DNA of 64,000 nucleotides from Marisa cornuarietis. Its lineage: Eukaryota > Mollusca > Gastropoda > Architaenioglossa > Ampullariidae. Position 1 is the first letter of the stretch; every line of letters starts with the position of its first letter. A program made the translations under genes and the position numbers. The notes beneath the pieces are model-generated. The model had not been told where the DNA came from and did no database searches. It worked only from the letters and a program-made list of their open reading frames with translations. The stretch lies in NCBI GenBank assembly GCA_004794655.1, contig SMMW01000577.1:682001-746000 (forward strand). The letters are read 5' to 3'. Below are positions 12,201 through 23,273 of this stretch, one piece after another.

Positions 12201-13110
12201 GAAAAGGGGACCGTCGAGGACAGAGAATTCAAAATGAAGGCAATGCTCGCCTTCTCGCCGCCTTGTCAAGTCAGCCCCACCTCCTGTTCAGGAGTTTCTC
12301 TGAATGAACAGTACTGCAATACATCAACATGGCTCTACCCGTGCAAAATGTTGACTGCGGCACCGATAACTTAGCCTTTATTCGACTCACCCACCATTAA
12401 TTCTGCTTACGTGCCCACATAATGAAATGCAAATCCCCCCCAAAACGAAAAAAAAGTGAGTCTTTACCTTTCTTAAGTAATCTACACCACCTTATTCTGT
12501 TTGCTGATCTATTCCTCACATCTTTTGTCCTCTGACTTGGATAAAGACCCCCCCCCCGCCGTTCTTCCCCGCTCCCACCCACACCCGCACAAACACATTT
12601 CCTAACAGAAACAGTCCCTCCTTGTTTTTTCCTTGCTTTGAACTAGAGGTCTTACCTACCACTCTACCCACCAAACCCTCCCACCACCACCACCAGCCGA
12701 CCATCTCCACTCCTCCCTTAAGTCTCCACTCATCTCAAAGCAGGCTGACAGGAGAGATAAGCATGGCTGTGCTGTGGAATCATGTCGGGCGGATTAGGCC
12801 CCGGCCGGCTACGTGAGGGCACTCTGGGAAAGGGATTCGCGCCAGACCCCGTGGATAATCGGCCCTGGCCCAACGCGAGACCTCCATTTTCCGGAGAGCG
12901 GCTTAGGGTTTAGCTTCCACCCCTGGCTTCTAATGCTGCGGTCTCCTCACACTGTCTGGTGCACCCGCTCAAGACTTAGCAACCTCTCAATCTTATTCCG
13001 TTTTCTAGTCCCCGCCCCCTTCCACCACCACCCTTCAACTGCCCGAACCACTGCTGCTCCCGCCAACTCCGCCTTGCTATGGCCACTCCTTCCTTTCATC
13101 GTGCTTTAAA
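12201..13110. other. Pyrimidine-rich gene-free stretch
   Basis: The plus strand from 12,530 to 12,760 is strongly pyrimidine-rich with C-runs. It leads into a GC-rich segment with a GGATTA at 12,791-12,796. Open frames here (for example 12,813-13,109) have proline-rich translations typical of composition bias and no domain. Confidence 0.45.
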
Positions 13111-14003
13111 ATGCAAAATCGGTTTAAAGCTTTTTTTTTTTTGCCCTTAGTTTTTGTTGTTTTGCGTTTGCTATTGTTCTGGGTACCACGCGGGTAGACG
13201 AAGAAGGTGGAAGGGTACATCACTGCAACTTTATGTACTTTACAACACCTCCTCCGCCTCCACATCATTAAGAACAATCAGTAGACTCCTCATGTCTTAA
13301 TACCTGCCTCCTTACTAATCAACGAAGTTTTGTCGCCCCTCTTTAGACCTCGGCCAACGCTAAAAAACCAAACCAAACCAAACCGAACTACTAAATCCGT
13401 CTGAGCCACGTGGACCAGAATTCCTGTCGCTATAAAAAGACACGTACGAACATATTAAAACACGTGCACACATATAACTCGCCTACTCACGCACCTACCT
13501 TTTTATCGACTCCTGCATCATTCATGCGTGCACGTGCCTACACATACACATACAGACCCAGGCGACCTAGTAAAGCATATCATTCTGCGGTACACAAGCA
13601 TTCCTGTCTTCATACACTTATCAATATGAACGAATTAGGGACTACCAGCACTCGACGAACCTTTTGGCAACCCAACACTTATGAAAAAAGCGAGAAATTT
13701 CATGAAAGTTAGCTGTATGTTTTCGTCAATTTAAAAAACTATCTTTTCGCCGAAGAAAATGATAGTGTACATAAAATTCCCTTTCGCCTGAGGCAATCCT
13801 GTTATGCAGCCAACGATCCTCCTCGAACGCGCCCAGTTCATCCCTCTCCGGTCCAGACTCCTTTGCCAAACTACCCCATACACACACATACAGAGGATGA
13901 ATACAAACTTCGACCCAGCCGCTTTTGTCTGTATATTCCACATACTCAACAGCTAATACAGGTCCTTTAGGACGGTGCTTTGTATGACACTTACATAACA
14001 ACG

Positions 14004-14036
14004 TTTGTCAAACGTTCGTCCATATTTGTCCGGTTA
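14004..14036 (+). repeat. Solo end of a small inverted-repeat element
   Basis: The last 22 bases (14,015-14,036, core CATATTTGTCCGGTTA) match the right arm of the element at 23,547-23,657 with one mismatch. The whole 33 bp aligns with the reverse complement of its left arm. It is probably a relic of the same short repeat family. Confidence 0.45.
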
Positions 14037-14643
14037 AGACTTAACAGCCCATTTCAAAACCATTCCCACAATTCACGAACTTCTACGAAACGTTTCCGGA
14101 AAAAAACGAAGGATGGGCGCAAAGTGTCGAGTAATCGCTGATGCAGTCGTTTCTGACACTTGCCCTCTCTCCTTCCCTCCGGCAGGACACCTCCTGCTGA
14201 CCTCACTTCCGACTTCCACGGGGTTTTTCCTTTTTTGTTCGCTTCTATTTTGTTTCGTTTTTGTCGTGGAGGAAATGCAGCGTGCAGCAACGAGGGAACC
14301 TTGTACTTTCTTCCAGAAAACGGAGGGCCACGCACAGGAAAGTCTGGTCGTCTACTCGCAAGCATGTCCACAGACCCCCTCTCGTGCGCTTTATAGACAA
14401 AAACAAAAACAAACAGCCTGTAACTGACCACCTAGAGCTTCACACGGCGTTCTTGGGCACCGTACGTGTCCAACCTCCATCACAACATGTCCGTGAATTC
14501 TAAGGCGGGAGCCGAGGTGTTGGTAAACTCGGCGCCACACCTGTGATGTCCGACATAACGTGCCCTTTCCTGGTGGGGATCGACGGCACCAGGAGACCAC
14601 CATCCCACCCCCCCCTTCTTCTGATCCGGGGTCACGGCGCCAG

Positions 14644-14651
14644 TGACGTCA
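14644..14651. promoter_or_regulatory. Perfect CRE palindrome
   Basis: TGACGTCA in a locally GC-rich context (14,630-14,770). No adjacent gene is recognised. Confidence 0.45.
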
Positions 14652-15526
14652 ATGCTGTGCATACCGTGACCTGCAGACTTTGCATAATGCCCGCCGCGCG
14701 CTGGCCCTGTGTGGCCCAGACATGAAGGATGCTCTCAAGCAGCTTCCGCAGCGCGCTGCTCGCTTCCGGCAATAGGGGCGCGGCTCGGACGGGTTAAGAA
14801 GCGAGTTAACAACAGCGTGACATGTACACATACTTGCTTTTTCACAACACCGTGACACATACACACTTTCACATCGTAAATTTCTTCTCCTTATTTTGCC
14901 AATATACACACTTTTTCACATCGTAAATTTTTTTTTTTTTGCCAATACTGTTATACATTAGTATATATTTTCGCAACACCACGATAAATACTCTTTTTCA
15001 CTAAATCATTGTTCCCATTCGCCATATCTGTTACGAAAAAAAACTTTCAATACCATAGAAATGGTACATATTTTGTTTTTGTTTTTTTTTAGGCGAGAAT
15101 ACCTTTGAAATTGTATGAGCATTTTCTATACCAATTTGAATAGTATTAAACTGAATACAATGGCACGCCGCCCAGAAGAGTCTGGTCACTAATGTGCTGC
15201 CTATGAAATCTGGGTGAAGGAGGAAGAGCCACCTCCACAGGAATTATACTCGGTGCATTCACGCAAGTCCCTTCATGCCTTTAACATCCTGCTTGCCACT
15301 CAAGGCCGAAATAAGAAGCGACGTGTACACATTGTGCCCCTTACTAATACTGTCAGCTTTATGAGGCCCACAACGAAGGGTTAGCTACTCTTGTGTACCC
15401 TGAAAGCAAGAGCTGAATTACTCGAGTGCGTCGTATGCCATTCTGAAGTACTATCTAAGGGGAAATAAAAAAAAGAATGAGTTCACATGCTGAGTTCTCT
15501 CCCACAAACCCAAATATGGCTTTAAA

Positions 15527-15561
15527 GCGCGCGCGCACGCACGCACACACACACACACACC
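15527..15561. repeat. GC/CA microsatellite
   Basis: Alternating GCGCGC then CGCACG then a pure CA run. Alternating purine-pyrimidine of this kind can adopt Z-DNA. A CT run followed by a CA run lies close by at 15,736-15,775. Confidence 0.9.
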
Positions 15562-15741
15562 ATGTAAGTGTACTGCGATTAACATTTTCACAGCGCACGC
15601 GCGAAATGCAGAAAGTAATTAAACACGAAGAGCAGTGTGAGTGCAACATGCACGTGCACATTTCCTTGTTAGATCGAGTGCGTGTATTTCACAGGTGGGT
15701 AGCAACAGTTTCCGCAGCTTTCACCAGAGACTAATTCTCTT

Positions 15742-15774
<33 letters not shown>

Positions 15775-16511
15775 TATTTAACAGAGGTATCCATGGAAAA
15801 AGTGAACCCATTTTTTGTATTCAAATATTAACGAACATAAAAAGTACATAAAATGGATAATTTATTTCTCAATCACTAACTTATGTTTTAGAAGGATTGT
15901 ACCGGTGCCACGTTAGATAATCAAAACGCAGATGAATCGTCTTTTACGTTACTAATAGCTGATGAGATTTTTTCACAACTACCTTAAGTGATAGCTTACA
16001 CTTGTTCCTATCCAGGTTTTTATAAGGATGGTAGTTTTGTAAATAATGGTAGATTTTACATAAACTTTAGCTCTCTCTATTGTCAATCACAGAAACTGAA
16101 AACAGCCGGAAACACTGGGTATCAGATCAGCTTACTGACATTTGAAGCATGTTGAGAAGAATATAAAGTGGGCTCGCTTTTTTCTACAATTCTTATAATT
16201 TTACAAGTCGGCGTGACTAAAACAATAATAAAAAAGTGCCACTTCCTCCTCCCACCGCTATTCCCTTTAGTAGACATCTTGTGGACACTTAGTTTCCTGC
16301 AAATGCGACTTAAGTCTTATAAGACCCTCTGAAAAAAAGAAATATGTTTATGCTTTCAGTTTTCTTGTTTATCCAGCCACCATCACCTGAGACAGGCAAA
16401 ATAGGAATGAAAATGAGGAATATTTCGGCGGGGTGAGTAGAAAGGAGAAAGAGTGTGAACTAAGACAGACGGTCGTGTTTCATATCTACAAGCCATCGAA
16501 CATTTATGTTT

Positions 16512-16661
16512 GGGGCGGTTGGCGACGCAGTAGCTAAAACGATAGTGAGAATAGGATGTCGTGGGTTCGAATCGCCTCTCCGATATACCTCTCTCAGGAT
16601 GTGATACCAGTTTACAGGGCTGACCGTCGATGGCGTTCTCCGTATACAACGGTTTCCTCCA

Positions 16662-16710
<49 letters not shown>

Positions 16711-16770
16711 CTCTATACGTTGTGTTGTGTGCAGATGAATCTGATGCCTACCTAAAAGGGCGTGTTCCCA
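16512..16770 (+). repeat. tRNA-derived SINE with an expanded TG tract
   Basis: The head has a perfect B box (GGGTTCGAATCGC at 16,563-16,575) and a weak A box about 40 bp upstream. The body (CTCTCAGGATGTGATACC, then TTTACAGGGCTGACC, then GGTTTCCTCC) aligns with the SINE at 40,226-40,459, so they are one superfamily. A TG microsatellite of about 45 bp (16,665-16,709) sits in the body. The 3' end and target-site duplication are not clear, so the right border is approximate. Confidence 0.7.
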
Positions 16771-19700
16771 GGTGCCTATGTGTATATTTCGAGCCCGTCT
16801 TTGGTGCTTAATTAAATGCGTTGTATTATTTTTTTATATCAATAAGACGAACACACAGTAATAAAGTGGACGATGTTTCAACGCTTAATAAACCACTGCT
16901 CCCACAGCGGTGTTGTGCTGCACACAACTTGTCCTTTCTTCCTCTTCCTCTCCCCTTTAAGAGTTCCTTTCAGAAGACATTGTGCAGGGCTTATCCCATC
17001 CCAGCACTACACACCCTCAAGTGCATTAATCATGGGAACCTCACTAAACAATTGCCACTCACGCTTCAGCCCCCTTGCCCCACTCACTCCCCTCACGTTA
17101 CCATGAGGGTAGCCCTGTCTGCGGACCTTAATTAGGCTTACACTCCCACGAGTAAGTATATCCTTGGTCAGCCTCGTACAGACTCTTGGTAAGGATCTCT
17201 TGATCGCCATCTGCAACAAGTGGCCCCTGTATCGTGTAGCGGCGCACAATCATTGACTCACTTCCACGTTCCCAAACACAACAGTGGCGGCTACAGCACG
17301 TTCCCACAGTTACCTCCTGCTGACGTACCTCGAGTCCCCTGGTCTTGTAATGGCTTACCGATTATGTGTTAAAAATACCATCTAGTGCTTAGATGTCAAT
17401 CGTACAGGCCACTTTCATTCTTACTTCACCTTCACAGCCCGACTTCCTTTAGCCCAAACCATGTCCTCAGTACCCAGGCACCAGGACGAATCTTATCCTC
17501 CTCCGCAAGTGTGCGCCGATTCTATCAGTATCACACAACCATTCAATAATCTAACAGAGATTGAAGAAAAACCTCAAAACGTTTATTCTTCACGACGTAG
17601 CAATGTATGTACTTTACCATCAGAAATGTAACGCCAAGAATACTTTCTCATTAAAACCAAAAAGGAACCAGCCACCCAACGATTATCTTCATCGAGGTCA
17701 CCAATGATCGGTTAAAGCCCCAGTACAAGGACGTAAGTGATCGAAAGTGTGCTGGATGATTGTGTAAAACAGTATTTAGGAAGTAAATGTTATTGGTGGT
17801 TAAGCTAACAGCCAGGCAGTGGGATTAAGAGCACGATAGTCCACTGGTTTACAAGGACTGCTTACACGACTGGAGACGTGGAACAAAGCACTTGCTCCCT
17901 GCTGCTCCAGCGTGCTGACACAATTAATAATGAATCTTAGCGTCGCTTGATCGTCTCGTTGGAGAAATTTAAAATTCCAGGCACGGACCATTAGGGTTCG
18001 CCAAAGCAGAGCGGGAGTAGATTTAGAAGTTAATCATATTTGCCTCTCACACTTTACACTCTGCACCTCAATCACATTTTTATCGCACTCACGCACACGC
18101 CCCTTAAGCGCGCGAACGCACCCACACACACACCATACATCATGTAACGCACGCACGCTTGCATGCCCGCACAAAGAGCAGTTAAACACTTGCGACATTA
18201 GAAACGCAGTCACCCGTCACATAAATTATCTTGGTAAGTTCTGAAACAGCTGTGTACGACACACAAATGCTGTACCCGCGGAGGTCACGACAAAGGACCA
18301 AAAATCGAAGAAGAGGAAAAACCGTTTTTACCGTATAACCCAACCCTCAGTGCAATTTCTTTATCACAAATGGAGGAACGGGGCTGAGGGGGAGGGGTAA
18401 GGCACAAATTTCAATTTTGCGCTTTTTGAGTTGTTGCTCTTATCAACGTCATCAAACACAAAACACCTGCAGCGTTTAAAAAAAAACATTTTCTTTTATT
18501 CCACCCAACATTACCTGCTCGTCTGGACTTATCGAACCTGCAACCCCCTACCCTTCACCCTCTATCCCGCTACTCTCAACCTTGACGCGCACCCCGCTCT
18601 TTAAGCATCCTACTATTTTAGATTTCGAGAAGTCTGGCGGTGTGGCGCCTTTAAACCCTCGCCGGCTGCCCGCTGCGTGAAAATCATAGCAATATCGCTT
18701 TAATTATGTTTTGCAAGACTGTCGGCATAACCGTGTGGGGGCGAGGGTGCATCTTAAGAAGGCCATTCAAAGCGTTGCTATTTCAGAGCGCTCATATTCC
18801 GGTCTCCACACAGTTAGCACTCGAGTGAGTCTATCTGGATTTGGACAAGTACCTAAAGTGTGTATGGGGATTGGTCTATCGCCGACCCTTATCTTACGTA
18901 TCGCACTGTTCTCATCAGTTTTCAAGGGAAAGAACGCACGCTCAATTAGACATCCCAGGGGCCAGTCGCTTGCGAAAAGCAATCGGCCGTATGCGCGTGT
19001 ATATGTGTGTGTGCACTCGTGCATGGGGACAAAATAGAGACAGATTATACGCTTTTTTCAAACAGCATGTGTTTTTATCTGTTTGACTGGGAGAATGCTT
19101 AAGACAGGCCCTCAGGACTGCAAATAAATAAATGTAGAACATCGGAGTTAAAATATGCATTGAGAAGTGGGTTTCCCCCCTAAAAAAAAAAATCAATAAA
19201 CAAACAACGCCATGTGGAACTATCCCTAGATAAACAACATAACTCGCACCAATCATTTTACGCTGTCACAACATAACAAAATAACCCAAGCCCACATAAA
19301 AGTAAAAAAAATGGACACATTTTAAAAGGCTGGGTAGCCTGGACGGCATTTACAAAATTCTCGCTAAACTCTCGTGACATTATGACGTGTCTAAGGACCA
19401 GCACGCGCTCATCAAGCCAGGGGCTGACTTGGCCAGCGGGGGGTGTAGATGCCGACAATTGCTTTCTGGCGACTTTACGGCGACTACATACGACTACCTT
19501 TGCAGCGACATGGGGTAGGCGGGATGGGGGGAATCCACAACAGCGATCAAAGTGCGTACCCGCAACCTAGGTCACTGAAGCCGGGAGTAGGTGTGCAAAA
19601 AAGGTGAGAGCCCCAATAAATAAAAGTTCTTGATATATATTTTTAGAATTCTTTTGTCTGAAATATGATCGCAATAATTTACGTAGACCTTGACGGTAAG

Positions 19701-19975
19701 CCCAGACAAAAATGCAGCGAAACCTGCTGGCATATCTACGTTCTGTTCGACCGTAGAAGCGTCCCTTACCTCTACACATACTGCCACGGCCTCCCCCACC
19801 CCCCCCAAAAAAAAAAAAAATTTGCCATTACAAAGCTGCACAGTTCTTGTCTCTCTTCTCAGTCTACAACTGTTTAGATCTTCAAAAGCGCCATAGTCCG
19901 GCGGCCTTGGCCATGAGACGTACACCAAAGCAATTGCGACCTCGACTGTAAGAAAAGTGTGGTGACCCATGGCAC

Positions 19976-19983
19976 TGACGTCA
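19976..19983. promoter_or_regulatory. Perfect CRE palindrome
   Basis: TGACGTCA, the third of four perfect copies in the window. Confidence 0.4.
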
Positions 19984-20691
19984 CAGTCCATCGCCCACCA
20001 CAGCTCTGCATCACCTCTAAAATCAAAAAGGTCAAAGGTTCTTCCGTAAGGAAAGGAGACTGTTGTCAAAGTTACGGCAACTGCAAACTTCGAGAAAACG
20101 TAAGGTGTGAAAAAAGTCTGATCTGATGTACAAGAAGAAGCTTCTCGAAACTCTCAAACCTTTAGCCACAGACTTCTATGATCTCTATGTAAGTTTGTGC
20201 CTTTAGGGAACTGCGCCAAAAGGAGACAGCACTGAGGGGTCCCGATGACAACGCCAAGATTTCCGAATTCTCTACAGCCTGGACTGCCCGGCGGACGAAA
20301 TACGTCTTCACCAGCAACATTATTGACAAAACTAACAAAAATATCTGTAATCCCATGCTCAAGAGCTGATTTACACGTGACATCTTAAATCAGACTTGAC
20401 GGTTAAGTCATCAGCTTCACTTTCAAAAACCGCCATTAGCTGGTGTGCATGTAATGATCTTAAAAATAAGAGTTAAGTCGTTGGTCTCAAGTCGATATTC
20501 AAACCAACCTCAGCGAAGTCGACTAGCGACTTAAAACTTACGTTCAAGGTTTCACATGCAAACCAGCCCACTGTCTCGCACACTCTATTAAAAATCCCAG
20601 TCCTCTTGCCACGAATCATGTCGACTGTATTTTAGCGCTCCTCCTTCTGGACATAAAGATACGTCGCCACCATTCTCCACCGTCATTATTA

Positions 20692-20712
20692 TTAAAGACC
20701 ACGGACAGCGCA
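20692..20712 (+). promoter_or_regulatory. RE1/NRSE-like motif
   Basis: The 21-base stretch contains the intact core ACCACGGACAGCGC. It matches the vertebrate RE1 (REST/NRSF) consensus at 17 of 21 positions, with mismatches at positions 3, 5, 6 and 21. REST itself is best known from vertebrates, so this may be coincidence or the site of another zinc-finger factor. Confidence 0.25.
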
Positions 20713-21820
20713 AGTTTCTTCCTCTCGATGTAACCTGGCAAAGTTGCGCAATCTTCTTGCGTTTGAGCGAGGCAGGCATCCAAACATGGACATCCTGCCA
20801 TCTATGCGCAGAAAGAGAGATGGAGACTATGATATCAATGTGGCGCTACAATATCACACCTTTGACCTCCTGCTATCAACTAAGGCTGGGCTTTAAAACG
20901 AAACAAAGGAACAGATGAAGCAGTTGTCACATCCTCCCGTCCAAGCTGAGATTGTGGACTGGCTGACCTGTGGTAGCCGCAATGCATGCCGGATCACGCC
21001 AGGACACAGGCGCAGACTGCAGGTAGTTCAGAAGCTACGGGGCTGCGCGATGGGATCCGTGTTAATGGGCTGGCGACGCCTTGCCTGGCTGGCCACAGTG
21101 CCTAAGATCGCCCTGCTATGGCGTCCGGCCCATTTTCACTCGCAGCATGCCTCCGCATTCGGTCCCGTGGTTTTAGGTGCGAAATCGTGTCAGCCCAGGC
21201 CATTAGAGAAAATCGACGGTTTGCGAACCCCAACCGCTCCCAACTACTTTTTCCGTCTTAGTATTATCCTCCTAACCCTTTTCTCTAAACATACCAACGT
21301 CCCACTCGGCTGACACCTTATGACCCCCCCGTCCTCTCCGATCCCCCCCCCCACCAACCACCTCCTACGACGACGCCCCGCCACTGGATCTGCCCGGTCG
21401 GTCCCCACGAAGCTTTGACACCCTCTCTGTTTAACACTCTGCCTTAATCCCACGCTGCCTGTTGCGTGAAGTATCTTGACTATATCGTCTGTCCAAGATT
21501 ACAGACCGCCACCAACGCAGCTTGTAGTTTTGTGCACATGGAATCCTTACAGGAAGCCATGCGAGGCGAGGTCAGGACACGGGTCACTAGAAGCGAGTGG
21601 GGGGATAGGACTTGCTTTCTATGATGGCGGAGATGCCGAGCAGCCGGAGCTTATAGTTTGTACCAGTCTGCTCCCGACCTGGCGTACGCCTTCCTTCATC
21701 TTCCACCCCCCACCCCCAATGATGAATGTGCGACGAGCACCTGTCCTGCTAGACAGGGTCGCAATGACGGTCGTATACAAAATAGTCCCTCCCGATCTAC
21801 CAATGTCATTTCACGTCCGC

Positions 21821-21870
21821 CGTCTCTCTCTCTCTGTGAGAGAAAGAGAGAGAGAGAGAGAAAAAAAGGA
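21821..21870. repeat. Self-complementary CT/GA microsatellite
   Basis: A CT run (GTCTCTCTCTCTCT) is followed after GTG by a GA run (AGAGAAAGAGAGAGAG...). The two arms are inverted, so the tract can fold into a hairpin. Confidence 0.85.
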
Positions 21871-22740
21871 GAGAGACCTAAGTCACGAATTATGCCAGAC
21901 CTTTCGCTTTGTCTGCGCTAAGAAAATCCAGAGATGTTCACCATAACTGTCTTCTTGTCGAATGACTCCTGGCGACGAGCCATTTGTTGCCCTGCCCGAC
22001 ACTCCACACTATCAGGTCGTACGTGGAAGTAAGTGACAAGCGAATCGACAAAAAAAGACTTCAACGAACTTCGACTGCACTGCGCCAGAAACAAACATGG
22101 CGACAAAGCAGGTCTGTGACCTGCGCTGACCTAATTTTGCAGGACGTTCGTGTATGAAGACCGGGTAAATGCCAACCCTCCCAAAAGACACCGAGAAGAC
22201 ATGAAATGAACGTCGTTCACTGTCAGCATGAAATCTCTCCCCTCCCGACCCCAAAAGGCGAGCGTCTTCCTACGTCACTGTGAGTACCACGAAAAGCGAA
22301 TACCTACAACTAATATAAATCATGATCAAGTACACACCGCCTTGCAGACGTTAGCTGGATGAGATTCAAATCCTCCGTAGTTCCATCTCTGGAATTTCTG
22401 GAAGGAAACAGATAAGCGACGGAAAAGAGACTGTTAAGTAAATAAGCCTGGTACTGACGTTTTCAAATGACTGATCCAGTGTTAAGCCATCTGAAATTGA
22501 AACAATGATATGGAATGCGATGAACGCTGCATGCAAATTAAAAAATATATATATATAGTTTAGTAATAAACGCAAAATACTTAGAATCTAACCACCTTCA
22601 GTCAGACTCAGCTCTAACGGTATTTATCTTCGATTATGAGTACTGTTCATATCTGCCTCATGACTGGGGCTTTTTTACCTCTTCTTCGGTGGCTCCATCT
22701 TCTATGGTACAACCACCACCTGTGTGTGTGCGCTATTGTG

Positions 22741-23273
22741 CGATGAAACGAATCCCAGACACTTAATCCCCTAGATTTTTAATTCCCAGACACTTAATCC
22801 TCAAAAAGAAACTAAAAAAAATTATGAAGTGAATGAAAAATGTAATTCAAATTCAAATAATTATTTTCATGTAAACATCAAAATATGTTTGACAATTAAT
22901 ATAATGCTTAACTTTAACATCTATAACATTAAAGTTCATGTGAGTTATTAAAGTCAATGTTCTTCAACAATATGATATGAAAAGTGTTGTTAATCAATAT
23001 GACAGTTAAGCTAATGATTGGAGATACAGAAGACGATCCATTGCCTCATATCGCTGTTCAATGTGCGATTAATTGTTACGTCTCATTAGAGTTACCACGC
23101 GACACATTTCTCTTACGGTTATAATATTTCAAGTTCACAAAATAGCAGTTTTGAGTGTTGTGTCGCGATTTGGGGGTATTTTTGAGGATTAAGTGTCGGG
23201 GATTAAGTGGCTAGAGATTAAATGTCTAGGGGATTAAGTGTCTGGGGATTAAGTGTCCGGTCACCGATGAAAC
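22741..23273. mobile_element. Foldback/MITE-like element with GGATTAAGTGTC iterons and target-site duplication
   Basis: Both ends carry tandem copies of a 15-bp-like unit, GGGGATTAAGTGTCT. It is inverted at the left (two copies, 22,755-22,803) and direct at the right (five to six copies, 23,186-23,258). The sequence CGATGAAAC occurs at both outer edges (22,741-22,749 and 23,265-23,273), which fits a target-site duplication of about 8 bp. The interior is AT-rich and non-coding. A second, left-truncated copy at 55,736-56,031 is highly similar over the right 290 bp and ends at the same CCGGTCACCG, confirming a dispersed repeat family. TIRs plus an 8-bp duplication suggest a hAT-like non-autonomous element, but no transposase is present to prove this. 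Confidence 0.75.

Larger units (their letters stand above)
13111..16500. other. Gene-free region with microsatellites
   Basis: Nothing coding was recognised, although 14,054-14,500 is open in several frames at once. It has a (CAAAC)-like run near 13,370-13,385, a perfect CRE at 14,644-14,651, a GC/CA microsatellite at 15,527-15,561 and a CT/CA compound at 15,736-15,775. A 33-bp sequence at 14,004-14,036 matches the end of the inverted-repeat element at 23,547-23,657. Confidence 0.5.
16771..22740. other. Gene-free region
   Basis: I recognise no gene. The longest open frames are about 165 codons without an ATG start on the minus strand (20,069 to 19,572) and 132 codons on the plus strand (20,915-21,313). 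They show no domain or supporting splice structure and I treat them as chance. The region also holds a CRE at 19,976-19,983, an RE1-like motif at 20,692-20,712 and a CT/GA hairpin microsatellite at 21,821-21,870. Confidence 0.5.

Noticed and set aside
14054..14500. Several overlapping open frames on both strands
   Set aside because: Simultaneous openness in many frames reflects composition rather than selection for one protein.
16530..16590. Possible tRNA gene (perfect B box)
   Set aside because: The body shared with the SINE at 40,226 and the lack of a foldable acceptor stem identify it as a SINE.
19572..20069. 165-codon open frame on the minus strand
   Set aside because: It begins without an ATG, runs through a poly(A/T) tract that yields a phenylalanine run, and shows no domain, splice signal pattern or neighbour logic.
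20915..21313. 132-codon plus-strand frame with an ATG
   Set aside because: Weak start context, no homology that I recognise, and no exon context; kept as chance unless transcribed.
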